Assembly: GCA_947034895.1 (NCBI GenBank) | Contig: OX344763.1 | Location: 59,043,093 to 59,107,092, forward strand | Source: Rhytidiadelphus loreus | Lineage: Eukaryota > Streptophyta > Bryopsida > Hypnales > Hylocomiaceae | Length of the DNA: 64,000 bases | Reading direction: 5' to 3' | Shown here: piece by piece, positions 25,811 to 38,450 of the stretch | How positions within the stretch are numbered: position 1 is the stretch's first letter | Layout of the letters: every line of letters starts with the position of its first letter | Program-made: the position numbers and the translations under genes | Notes under the pieces: generated by a model | The model's input: only the letters and a program-made list of their open reading frames with translations | Told to the model about the DNA's origin: nothing | The model's database searches: none

Positions 25811-27250
25811 ATAATTGGTGGTCACGATGAATGACTTTCTAGTACGTGGAAATGAAATATTCGTGCACGAACCTGGCCCTCTATTTTAAAGTCCACAAAA
25901 TTGTAATCTCATGAAATTCATTGAAAGAAATCTGGGAAAGAAGTTGTGCAAGTTGCAAGTGCTCCTAAACTCATGAATTAATCAACAAAATATATAATTG
26001 GGAGTCACGATGAATGACTTTCTAGTACGAGGAAATGAAATATTCGTGCACGAACCTTGCCCTGTATTTTAAAGTCGATAAAATTGTAATCTCATGGAAT
26101 TCATGTACAGAAATTTGGGAAAGAGGTTGTGCAAGTTGTAAGTGCTCCTAAACTCATGAATTAATCAAAAAAATATATAATTGGGAGTCACGATGAATGA
26201 CTTTCTAGTACGTGGAAATGAAATATTCGTGCACGAACCTTGCCCTGTATTTTAAAGTCGACAAAATTGTAATCTCATGGAATTCATGTACAGAAATCTG
26301 GAAAAGAGGTTGTGCAAGTTGCAGGTGCTCCTAAACTCATGAATTAATCAACAAAATATATAATTGTTAGTCACGATGAATGACTTTCTAGTACGTGGAA
26401 ATGAAATATTCGTGCACGAACCTTGCCCTGTATTTTAAAGTCGACAAAACTGTAATCTCATGGAATTCATGTACAGAAATATGGAAAAGAGGTTGTACAA
26501 GTTGCAAGTGCTCCTAAACTCATGAATTAATCAAAAAAATATATAATTGGTGGTCACGATGAATGACTTTCTAGTACGTGGAAATGAAATATTCGTGCAC
26601 GAACCTTGCCCTGTATTTTAAATCGACAAAATTGTAATCTCATGAAATTCATTGAAAGAAATCTGGGAAAGAGGTTGTGCAAGTTGCAAGTGCTCCTAAA
26701 CTCATGAATTAATCAAAAAAATATATAATTGGTGGTCACGATGAATGACTTTCTAGTATGTGGAAATGAAATATTCGTGCACGAACCTGGCCCTCTATTT
26801 TAAAGTCCACAAAATTGTAATCTCATGAAATTCATTGAAAGAAATCTGGGAAAGAAGTTGTGCAAGTTGCAAGTGCTCCTAAACTCATGAATTAATCAAC
26901 AAAATATATAATTGGGAGTCACGATGAATGACTTTCTAGTACGTGGAAATGAAATATTCGTGCAAGAACCTTGCCCTGTATTTTAAAGTCGACAAAATTG
27001 TAATCTTATGGAATTCATGTACAGAAATCTGGAAAAGAGGTTGTACAAGTTGCAAGTGCTCCTAAATTCATGAATTAATCAAAAAAATATATAATTGGGA
27101 GTCACGATGAATGACTTTCTAGTACGTGGAAATGAAATATTCGTGCACGAACCTTGCCCTGTATTTTAAAGTCGACAAAATTGTAATCTCATGGAATTCA
27201 TGTACAGAAATCTGGAAAAGAGGTTGTGCAAGTTGCAGGTGCTCCTTAAC
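24900..27250 (+). repeat. 11-monomer repeat of the 22.9-25.2 kb segment (offset 2012 bp)
   Basis: From about 24.9 to 27.25 kb the monomer order repeats that of about 22.9-25.2 kb at 2012 bp (11 x 183 minus one). TACGAGG monomers at 23283 and 24015 have partners at 25295 and 26027; the TTTTAAATCGAC deletion near 24611 has its partner near 26623. The similar 11-monomer spacing 18709 to 20721 in the first 25-monomer copy shows that this shorter unit existed before the longer duplication. This entry overlaps the end of the 25-monomer copy 2 because the repeats are nested. Confidence 0.85.
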
Positions 27251-28403
27251 TCATGAATTAATCAACAAAATATATAATTGTTAGTCACGATGAATGACTT
27301 TCTAGTACGTGGAAATGAAATATTCGTGCACGAACCTTGCCCTGTATTTTAAAGTCGACAAAACTGTAATCTCATGGAATTCATGTACAGAAATATGGAA
27401 AAGAGGTTGTACAAGTTGCAAGTGCTCCTAAACTCATGAATTAATCAAAAAAATATATAATTGGTGGTCACGATGAATGACTTTCTAGTACGTGGAAATG
27501 AAATATTCGTGCACGAACCTTGCCCTCTATTTTAAAGTCCACAAAATTGTAATCTTATGGAATTCATGTATTGAAATTTGGGAAAGAGGTTGTGCAAGTT
27601 GCAAGTGCTTCTAAACTCATGAATTAATGAAAAAAATATATAATTGGGAGTCACGATGAATGACTTTCTAGTACGTGGAAATGAAATATTCGTGCACGAA
27701 CCTTGCCCTGTATTTTAAATCGACAAAATTGTAATCTCATGAAATTCATTGAAAGAAATCTGGGAAAGAGGTTGTGCAAGTTGCAAGTGCTCCTAAACTC
27801 ATGAATTAATCAAAAAAATATATAATTGGTGGTCACGATGAATGACTTTCTAGTATGTGGAAATGAAATATTCGTGCACGAACCTGGCCCTCTATTTTAA
27901 AGTCCACAAAATTGTAATCTCATGAAATTCATTGAAAGAAATCTGGGAAAGAAGTTGTGCAAGTTGCAAGTGCTCCTAAACTCATGAATTAATCAACAAA
28001 ATATATAATTGGGAGTCACGATGAATGACTTTCTAGTACGTGGAAATGAAATATTCGTGCACGAACCTTGCCCTGTATTTTAAAGTCGACAAAATTGTAA
28101 TCTCATGGAATTCATGTACAGAAATCTGGAAAAGAGGTTGTACAAGTTGCAAGTGCTCCTAAATTCATGAATTAATCAAAAAAATATATAATTGGGAGTC
28201 ACGATGAATGACTTTCTAGTACGTGGAAATGAAATATTCGTGCACAAACCTTGCCCTGTATTTTAAAGTCGACAAAATTGTAATCTCATGGAATTCATGT
28301 ACAGAAATCTGGAAAAGAGGTTGTGCAAGTTGCAGGTGCTCCTTAACTCATGAATTAATCAACAAAATATATAATTGGGAGTCACGATGAATGACTTTCT
28401 AGT
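27251..28403 (+). repeat. Transitional monomers between the 11- and 12-monomer repeats
   Basis: About six monomers repeat parts of the preceding 1.1 kb in rearranged order. They include another ATTGTTAGTC monomer at 27280, a fourth TTTTAAATCGAC deletion near 27720 and an unusual monomer near 27570 with CATGTATTGAAATTTGGG and a GTGCTTCTAAAC variant. No non-satellite sequence is present. Confidence 0.75.
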
Positions 28404-30599
28404 ACGAGGAAATGAAATATTCGTGCACGAACCTTGCCCTGTATTTTAAAGTCGATAAAATTGTAATCTCATGGAATTCATGTACAGAAATCTGGGAAAG
28501 AGGTTGTGCAAGTTGTAAGTGCTCCTAAACTCATGAATTAATCAACAAAATATATAATTGGGAGTCACGATGAATGACTTTCTAGTACGTGGAAATGAAA
28601 TATTCGTGCACAAACCTTGCCCTGTATTTTAAAGTCGACAAAATTGTAATCTCATGGAATTCATGTACAGAAATCTGGAAAAGAGGTTGTGCAAGTTGCA
28701 GGTGCTCCTAAACTCATGAATTAATCAACAAAATATATAATTGGGAGTCACGATGAATGACTTTCTAGTACGTGGAAATGAAATATTCGTGCACGAACCT
28801 TGCCCTGTATTTTAAAGTCGACAAAATTGTAATCTCATGAAATTCATTGACAGAAATCTGGGAAAGAGGTTGTGCAAGTTGCAAGTGCTCCTAAACTCAT
28901 GAATTAATCAAAAAAATATATAATTGGTGGTCACGATGAATGACTTTCTAGTACGTGGAAATGAAATATTCGTGCACGAACCTGGCCCTCTATTTTAAAG
29001 TCCACAAAATTGTAATCTCATGAAATTCATTGAAAGAAATCTGGGAAAGAAGTTGTGCAAATTGCAAGTGCTCCTAAACTCATGAATTAATCAACAAAAT
29101 ATATAATTGGGAGTCACGATGAATGACTTTCTAGTACGTGGAAATGAAATATTCGTGCAAGAACCTTGCCCTGTATTTTAAAGTCGACAAAATTGTAATC
29201 TCATGGAATTCATGTACAGGAATCTGGAAATGAGGTTGTACAAGTTGCAAGTGCTCCTAAATTCATGAATTAATCAAAAAAATATATAATTGGGAGTCAC
29301 GATGAATGACTTTCTAGTACGTGGAAATGAAATATTCGTGCACGAACCTTGCCCTGTATTTTAAAGTCGACAAAATTGTAATCTCATGGAATTCATGTAC
29401 AGAAATCTCGAAAAGAGGTTGTGCAAGTTGCAGGTGCTCCTAAACTCATGAATTAATCAACAAAATATATAATTGGGAGTCACGATGAATGACTTTCTAG
29501 TACGAGGAAATGAAATATTCGTGCACGAACCTTGCCCTGTATTTTAAAGTCGATAAAATTGTAATCTCATGGAATTCATGTACAGAAATCTGGGAAAGAG
29601 GTTGTGCAAGTTGTAAGTGCTCCTAAACTCATGAATTAATCAACAAAATATATAATTGGGAGTCACGATGAATGACTTTCTAGTACGTGGAAATGAAATA
29701 TTCGTGCACGAACCTGGCCCTCTATTTTAAAGTCCACAAAATTGTAATCTCATGAAATTCATTGAAAGAAATCTGGGAAAGAAGTTGTGCAAGTTGCAAG
29801 TGCTCCTAAACTCATGAATTAATCAACAAAATATATAATTGGGAGTCACGATGAATGACTTTCTAGTACGTGGAAATGAAATATTCGTGCAAGAACCTTG
29901 CCCTGTATTTTAAAGTCGACAAAATTGTAATCTCATGGAATTCATGTACAGAAATCTGGAAAAGAGGTTGTACAAGTTGCAAGTGCTCCTAAATTCATGA
30001 ATTAATCAAAAAAATATATAATTGGGAGTCACGATGAATGACTTTCTAGTACGTGGAAATGAAATATTCGTGCACGAACCTTGCCCTGTATTTTAAAGTC
30101 GACAAAATTGTAATCTCATGGAATTCATGTACAGAAATCTGGAAAAGAGGTTGTGCAAGTTGCAGGTGCTCCTAAACTCATGAATTAATCAACAAAATAT
30201 ATAATTGGGAGTCACGATGAATGACTTTCTAGTACGTGGAAATGAAATATTCGTGCAAGAACCTTGCCCTGTATTTTAAAGTCGACAAAATTGTAATCTC
30301 ATGGAATTCATGTACAGAAATCTGGAAAAGAGGTTGTACAAGTTGCAAGTGCTCCTAAATTCATGAATTAATCAAAAAAATATATAATTGGGAGTCACGA
30401 TGAATGACTTTCTAGTACGTGGAAATGAAATATTCGTGCACGAACCTTGCCCTGTATTTTAAAGTCGACAAAATTGTAATCTCATGGAATTCATGTACAG
30501 AAATCTGGAAAAGAGGTTGTGCAAGTTGCAGGTGCTCCTTAACTCATGAATTAATCAACAAAATATATAATTGGGAGTCACGATGAATGACTTTCTAGT
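28404..30599 (+). repeat. 12-monomer higher-order repeat unit 1 (2196 bp)
   Basis: The unit is counted from one TACGAGG monomer to the second next one. It has two 6-monomer halves, each starting with a TACGAGG-GATAAAA-GTTGTAAG monomer. Half one continues GCACAAACC/CAGGTG, CATTGACAG, GGTGG-CCTGGCC-CATTGAAAG, GCAAGAACC/TGTACAAG, GCACGAACC/CAGGTG. Half two, from 29502, continues CCTGGCC-CATTGAAAG, GCAAGAACC, CAGGTG, GCAAGAACC, CAGGTGCTCCTT. Variants private to this unit include TGGAAATGAGG near 29225 and CTCGAAAAG near 29408. Confidence 0.93.
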
Positions 30600-32795
30600 A
30601 CGAGGAAATGAAATATTCGTGCACGAACCTTGCCCTGTATTTTAAAGTCGATAAAATTGTAATCTCATGGAATTCATGTACAGAAATCTGGGAAAGAGGT
30701 TGTGCAAGTTGTAAGTGCTCCTAAACTCATGAATTAATCAACAAAATATATAATTGGGAGTCACGATGAATGACTTTCTAGTACGTGGAAATGAAATATT
30801 CGTGCACAAACCTTGCCCTCTATTTTAAAGTCCACAAAATTGTAATCTCATGGAATTCATGTACAGAAATCTGGAAAAGAGGTTGTGCAAGTTGCAGGTG
30901 CTCCTAAACTCATGAATTAATCAACAAAATATATAATTGGGAGTCACGATGAATGACTTTCTAGTACGTGGAAATGAAATATTCGTGCACGAACCTTGCC
31001 CTGTATTTTAAAGTCGACAAAATTGTAATCTCATGAAATTCATTGACAGAAATCTGGGAAAGAGGTTGTGCAAGTTGCAAGTGCTCCTAAACTCATGAAT
31101 TAATCAAAAAAATATATAATTGGTGGTCACGATGAATGACTTTCTAGTACGTGGAAATGAAATATTCGTGCACGAACCTGGCCCTCTATTTTAAAGTCCA
31201 CAAAATTGTAATCTCATGAAATTCATTGAAAGAAATCTGGGAAAGAAGTTGTGCAAGTTGCAAGTGCTCCTAAACTCATGAATTAATCAACAAAATATAT
31301 AATTGGGAGTCACGATGAATGACTTTCTAGTACGTGGAAATGAAATATTCGTGCAAGAACCTTGCCCTGTATTTTAAAGTCGACAAAATTGTAATCTCAT
31401 GGAATTCATGTACAGAAATCTGGAAAAGAGGTTGTACAAGTTGCAAGTGCTCCTAAATTCATGAATTAATCAAAAAAATATATAATTGGGAGTCACGATG
31501 AATGACTTTCTAGTACGTGGAAATGAAATATTCGTGCACAAACCTTGCCCTGTATTTTAAAGTCGACAAAATTGTAATCTCATGGAATTCATGTACAGAA
31601 ATCTGGAAAAGAGGTTGTGCAAGTTGCAGGTGCTCCTTAACTCATGAATTAATCAACAAAATATATAATTGGGAGTCACGATGAATGACTTTCTAGTACG
31701 AGGAAATGAAATATTCGTGCACGAACCTTGCCCTGTATTTTAAAGTCGATAAAATTGTAATCTCATGGAATTCATGTACAGAAATCTGGGAAAGAGGTTG
31801 TGCAAGTTGTAAGTGCTCCTAAACTCATGAATTAATCAACAAAATATATAATTGGGAGTCACGATGAATGACTTTCTAGTACGTGGAAATGAAATATTCG
31901 TGCACGAACCTGGCCCTCTATTTTAAAGTCCACAAAATTGTAATCTCATGAAATTCATTGAAAGAAATCTGGGAAAGAAGTTGTGCAAGTTGCAAGTGCT
32001 CCTAAACTCATGAATTAATCAACAAAATATATAATTGGGAGTCACGATGAATGACTTTCTAGTACGTGGAAATGAAATATTCGTGCAAGAACCTTGCCCT
32101 GTATTTTAAAGTCGACAAAATTGTAATCTCATGGAATTCATGTACAGAAATCTGGAAAAGAGGTTGTACAAGTTGCAAGTGCTCCTAAATTCATGAATTA
32201 ATCAAAAAAATATATAATTGGGAGTCACGATGAATGACTTTCTAGTACGTGGAAATGAAATATTCGTGCACGAACCTTGCCCTGTATTTTAAAGTCGACA
32301 AAATTGTAATCTCATGGAATTCATGTACAGAAATCTGGAAAAGAGGTTGTGCAAGTTGCAGGTGCTCCTAAACTCATGAATTAATCAACAAAATATATAA
32401 TTGGGAGTCACGATGAATGACTTTCTAGTACGTGGAAATGAAATATTCGTGCAAGAACCTTGCCCTGTATTTTAAAGTCGACAAAATTGTAATCTCATGG
32501 AATTCATGTACAGAAATCTGGAAAAGAGGTTGTACAAGTTGCAAGTGCTCCTAAATTCATGAATTAATCAAAAAAATATATAATTGGGAGTCACGATGAA
32601 TGACTTTCTAGTACGTGGAAATGAAATATTCGTGCACGAACCTTGCCCTGTATTTTAAAGTCGACAAAATTGTAATCTCATGGAATTCATGTACAGAAAT
32701 CTGGAAAAGAGGTTGTGCAAGTTGCAGGTGCTCCTTAACTCATGAATTAATCAACAAAATATATAATTGGGAGTCACGATGAATGACTTTCTAGT
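30600..32795 (+). repeat. 12-monomer higher-order repeat unit 2
   Basis: The unit repeats the order of unit 1 exactly at +2196 bp, with half two starting at 31698. Private differences are the CTCTATTTTAAAGTCCAC block in the second monomer (about 30820), where the other units have CTGTATTTTAAAGTCGAC, and GCACAAACC near 31536. Confidence 0.93.
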
Positions 32796-33893
32796 ACGAG
32801 GAAATGAAATATTCGTGCACGAACCTTGCCCTGTATTTTAAAGTCGATAAAATTGTAATCTCATGGAATTCATGTACAGAAATCTGGGAAAGAGGTTGTG
32901 CAAGTTGTAAGTGCTCCTAAACTCATGAATTAATCAACAAAATATATAATTGGGAGTCACGATGAATGACTTTCTAGTACGTGGAAATGAAATATTCGTG
33001 CACAAACCTTGCCCTGTATTTTAAAGTCGACAAAATTGTAATCTCATGGAATTCATGTACAGAAATCTGGAAAAGAGGTTGTGCAAGTTGCAGGTGCTCC
33101 TAAACTCATGAATTAATCAACAAAATATATAATTGGGAGTCACGATGAATGACTTTCTAGTACGTGGAAATGAAATATTCGTGCACGAACCTTGCCCTGT
33201 ATTTTAAAGTCGACAAAATTGTAATCTCATGAAATTCATTGACAGAAATCTGGGAAAGAGGTTGTGCAAGTTGCAAGTGCTCCTAAACTCATGAATTAAT
33301 CAAAAAAATATATAATTGGTGGTCACGATGAATGACTTTCTAGTACGTGGAAATGAAATATTCGTGCACGAACCTGGCCCTCTATTTTAAAGTCCACAAA
33401 ATTGTAATCTCATGAAATTCATTGAAAGAAATCTGGGAAAGAAGTTGTGCAAGTTGCAAGTGCTCCTAAACTCATGAATTAATCAACAAAATATATAATT
33501 GGGAGTCACGATGAATGACTTTCTAGTACGTGGAAATGAAATATTCGTGCACGAACCTTGCCCTGTATTTTAAAGTCGACAAAATTGTAATCTCATGGAA
33601 TTCATGTACAGAAATCTGGAAAAGAGGTTGTACAAGTTGCAAGTGCTCCTAAATTCATGAATTAATCAAAAAAATATATAATTGGGAGTCACGATGAATG
33701 ACTTTCTAGTACGTGGAAATGAAATATTCGTGCACGAACCTTGCCCTGTATTTTAAAGTCGACAAAATTGTAATCTCATGGAATTCATGTACAGAAATCT
33801 GGAAAAGAGGTTGTGCAAGTTGCAGGTGCTCCTAAACTCATGAATTAATCAACAAAATATATAATTGGGAGTCACGATGAATGACTTTCTAGT
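32796..33893 (+). repeat. 12-monomer higher-order repeat unit 3 (first half only)
   Basis: The first six monomers repeat units 1 and 2: TACGAGG, GCACAAACC/CAGGTG, CATTGACAG, GGTGG-CCTGGCC, TGTACAAG, CAGGTG. The next TACGAGG monomer at 33894 carries CCTGGCCCTG and TGCAAATGCTCC and does not open a second half, so the regular series ends here. Confidence 0.9.
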
Positions 33894-36800
33894 ACGAGGA
33901 AATGAAATATTCGTGCACGAACCTGGCCCTGTATTTTAAAGTCGATAAAATTGTAATCTCATGGAATTCATGTACAGAAATCTGGGAAAGAGGTTGTGCA
34001 AGTTGCAAATGCTCCTAAACTCATGAATTAATCAAAAAAATATATAATTGGGAGTCACGATGAATGACTTTCTAGTACGTGGAAATGAAATATTCGTGCA
34101 CGAACCTGGCCCTCTATCTGAAAGTCGACAAAATTGTAATCTCATGGAATTCATGTACAGAAATCTGGAAAAGAGGTTGTGCAAGTTGCAAGTACTCCTA
34201 AACTCATGAATTAATCAAAAAAATATATAATTGGGAGTCACGATGAATGACTTTCTAGTACGTGGAAATGAAATATTCGTGCACGAACCTTGCCCTCTAT
34301 TTTAAAGTCGATAAAACTGTAATCTCATGGAATTCATGTACAGAAATCTGGGAAAGAGGTTGTGCAAGTTGCAAGTGCTCCTAAACTCATGAATTAATCA
34401 ACAAAATATATAATTGGTGGTCACGATGAATGACTTTCTAGTACGTGGAAATGAAATATTCGTGCACGAATCTTGCCCTGTATTTTAAAGTCGACAAAAT
34501 TGTAATCTCATGGAATTCATGTACAGAAATCTGGGAAAGAGGTTGTGCAAGTTGCAAGTGCTCCTAAACTCATGAATTAATCAAAAAAATATATAATTGG
34601 GAGTCACGATGAATGACTTTCTAGTACGTGGAAATGAAATATTCGTGCACGAACCTTGCCCTGTATTTTAAAGTCGACAAAATTGTAATCTCATGGAATT
34701 CATGTACAGAAATTTGGGAAAGAAGTTGTGCAAGTTGCAAGTGCTCCTAAATTCATGAATTAATCAAAAAAATATATAATTGGTGGTCACGATGAATGAC
34801 TTTCTAGTACGTGGAAATGAAATATTCGTGCACGAACCTTGCCCTGTATTTTTAAGTCGACAAAATTGTAATCTCATGGAATTCATGTACAGAAATCTGG
34901 GAAAGAGGTTGTGCAAGTTGCAAGTGCTCCTAAACTCATGAATTAATCAAAAAAATATATAATTGGGAGTCACGATGAATGACTTTCTAGTACGTGGAAA
35001 TGAAATATTCGTGCACGAACCTGGCCCTCTATTTTAAAGTCCACAAAATTGTAATCTCATGAAATTCATTGAAAGAAATCTGGGAAAGAGGTTGTGCAAG
35101 TTGCAAGTGCTCCTAAACTCATGAATTATTCAAAAAAATATATAATTGGTGGTCACGATGAATGACTTTCTAGTACGTGGAAATGAAATATTCGTGCACG
35201 AACCTTGCCCTGTATTTTAAAGTCGACAAAATTGTAATCTCATGGAATTCATGTACAGAAATCTGGAAAAGAGGTTGTACAAGTTGCAAGTGCTCCTAAA
35301 TTCATGAATTAATCAACAAATATATAATTGGGAGTCACGATGAATGACTTTCTAGTACGAGGAAATGAAATATTCGTGCACGAACCTTGCCCTGTATTTT
35401 AAAGTCCACAAAATTGTAATCTCATGGAATTCATGTACAGAAATTTGGGAAAGAGGTTGTGCAAGTTGCAAGTGCTCCTAAACTCATGAATTAATCAACA
35501 AAATATATAATTGGTGGTCACGATGAATGACTTTCTAGTACGTGGAAATGAAATATTCGTGCACGAATCTTGCCCTGTATTTTAAAGTCGACAAAATTGT
35601 AATCTCATGGAATTCATGTACAGAAATTTGGGAAAGAGGTTGTGCAAGTTGCAAGTGCTCCTAAACTCATGAATTAATCAACAAAATATATAATTGGGAG
35701 TCACGATGAATGACTTCCTAGTACTTGAAAATGAAATATTCCTGCACAAACTTGGCCCTCTATTTTAAAGTCGACAAAATTGTAATCTCATGAAATTCAT
35801 TGAAAGAAATCTGGGAAAGAGGTTGTGCAAGTTGTAAGTGCTCCTAAACTCATGAATTAATCAAAAAAATATATAATTGGTGGTCACGATGAATGACTTT
35901 CTAGTACGTGGAAATGAAATATTCGTGCACGAACCTTGCCCTGTATTTTAAAGTCGATAAAATTGTAATCTCATGGAATTCATGTACAGAAATCTGGGAA
36001 AGAGGTTGTGCATGTTGCAAGTGCTCCTAAACTCATGAATTAATCAGAAAAATATATAATTGTTGGTCACGATGAATGACTTTCTAGTACGTGGAAATGA
36101 AATATTCGTGCACGAACCTTGCCCTATATTTTAAAGTCCACAAAATTGTAATCTCATGGAATTCATGTACAGAAATTTGGGAAAGAGGTTGTGCAAGTTG
36201 CAAGTGCTCCTAAACTCATGAATTAATCAACAAAATATATAATTGGTGGTCACGATGAATGACTTTCTAGTACGTGGAAATGAAATATTCGTGCACGAAC
36301 CTTGCCCTATATTTTAAAGTCCACAAAATTGTAATCTCATGGAATTCATGTACAGAAATTTGGGAAAGAGGTTGTGCAAGTTGCAAGTGCTCCTAAACTC
36401 ATGAATTAATCAAAAAAATATATAATTGTTGGTCACGATGAATGACTTTCTAGTACGTGGAAATGAAATATTCGTGCACGAACCTTGCCCTATATTTTAA
36501 AGTCCACAAAATTGTAATCTCATGGAATTCATGTACAGAAATTTGGGAAAGAGGTTGTGCAAGTTGCAAGTGCTCCTAAACTCATGAATTAATCAACAAA
36601 ATATATAATTGGTGGTCACGATGAATGACTTTCTAGTACGTGGAAATGAAATATTCGTGCACGAATCTTGCCCTGTATTTTAAAGTCGACAAAATTGTAA
36701 TCTCATGGAATTCATGTACAGAAATCTGGGAAAGAGGTTGTGCAAGTTGCAAGTGCTCCTAAACTCATGAATTAATCAAAAAAATATATAATTGGGAGTC

Positions 36801-38450
36801 ACGATGAATGACTTTCTAGTACGTGGAAATGAAATATTCGTGCACGAACCTTGCCCTGTATTTTAAAGTCGACAAAATTGTAATCTCATGGAATTCATGT
36901 ACAGAAATTTGGGAAAGAAGTTGTGCAAGTTGCAAGTGCTCCTAAATTCATGAATTAATCAAAAAAATATATAATTGGTGGTCACGATGAATGACTTTCT
37001 AGTACGTGGAAATGAAATATTCGTGCACGAACCTTGCCCTGTATTTTTAAGTCGACAAAATTGTAATCTCATGGAATTCATGTACAGAAATCTGGGAAAG
37101 AGGTTGTGCAAGTTGCAAGTGCTCCTAAACTCATGAATTAATCAAAAAAATATATAATTGGGAGTCACGATGAATGACTTTCTAGTACGTGGAAATGAAA
37201 TATTCGTGCACGAACCTGGCCCTCTATTTTAAAGTCCACAAAATTGTAATCTCATGAAATTCATTGAAAGAAATCTGGGAAAGAGGTTGTGCAAGTTGCA
37301 AGTGCTCCTAAACTCATGAATTATTCAAAAAAATATATAATTGGTGGTCACGATGAATGACTTTCTAGTACGTGGAAATGAAATATTCGTGCACGAACCT
37401 TGCCCTGTATGTTAAAGTCGACAAAATTGTAATCTCATGGAATTCATGTACAGAAATCTGGAAAAGAGGTTGTACAAGTTGCAAGTGCTCCTAAATTCAT
37501 GAATTAATCAAAAAAATATATAATTGGGAGTCACGATGAATGACTTTCTAGTACGTGGAAATGAAATATTCGTGCACGAACCTTGCCCTGTATTTTAAAG
37601 TCGACAAAATTGTAATCTCATGGAATTCATGTACAGAAATCTGGAAAAGAGGTTGTGCAAGTTGCAGGTGCTCCTAAACTCATGAATTAATCAACAAAAT
37701 ATATAATTGGGAGTCACGATGAATGACTTTCTAGTACGAGGAAATGAAATATTCGTGCACGAACCTTGCCCTGTATTTTAAAGTCGATAAAATTGTAATC
37801 TCATGGAATTCATGTACAGAAATCTGGGAAAGAGGTTGTGCAAGTTGCAAATGCTCCTAAACTCATGAATTAATCAACAAAATATATAATTGGGAGTCAC
37901 GATGAATGACTTTCTAGTACGTGGAAATGAAATATTCGTGCACGAACCTTGCCCTGTATTTTAAAGTCGACAAAATTGTAATCTCATGGAATTCATGTAC
38001 AGAAATCTGGGAAAGAGGTTGTGCAAGTTGCAAGTGCTCCTAAACTCATGAATTAATCAACAAAATATATAATTGGTGGTCACGATGAATGACTTTCTAG
38101 TACGTGGAAATGAAATATTCGTGCACGAATCTTGCCCTGTATTTTAAAGTCGACAAAATTGTAATCTCATGGAATTCATGTACAGAAATCTGGGAAAGAG
38201 GTTGTGCAAGTTGCAAGTGCTCCTAAACTCATGAATTAATCAAAAAAATATATAATTGGGAGTCACGATGAATGACTTTCTAGTACGTGGAAATGAAATA
38301 TTCGTGCACGAACCTTGCCCTGTATTTTAAAGTCCACAAAATTGTAATCTCATGAAATTCATTGAAAGAAATCTGGGAAAGAGGTTGTGCAAGTTGCAAG
38401 TGCTCCTAAACTCATGAATTATTCAAAAAAATATATAATTGGTGGTCACG
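33894..38450 (+). repeat. Domain B tail with a 12-monomer-spaced duplication
   Basis: About 25 monomers. Blocks at about 34.38-35.31 and 36.58-37.51 kb match at an offset of 2195 bp (12 x 183 minus the deletion at about 35318). They share GAATCTTGCC, CATGTACAGAAATTTGGGAA, TATTTTTAAGTCG and GAATTATTCAAA. Between them lie three near-identical monomers with CCCTATATTTTAAAGTCC and TTGTTGGTCACG or TTGGTGGTCACG junctions (about 36.05-36.6 kb). The last TACGAGG monomers of the window are at 35357 and 37736. No gene is present. Confidence 0.8.

Larger units (their letters stand above)
18709..37741 (+). repeat. Region marked by TACGAGG monomers
   Basis: ACGAGG replaces ACGTGG at 18709, 19441, 20721, 23283, 24015, 25295, 26027, 28404, 29502, 30600, 31698, 32796, 33894, 35357 and 37736, and I saw it nowhere else. 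Most copies also carry GATAAAA and GTTGTAAGTG, so they descend from one founder monomer. Their spacings are whole numbers of monomers (4, 7, 14, 4, 7, 4, 13, 6, 6, 6, 6, 6, 8, 13), less a base where a deletion lies between. Confidence 0.9.
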
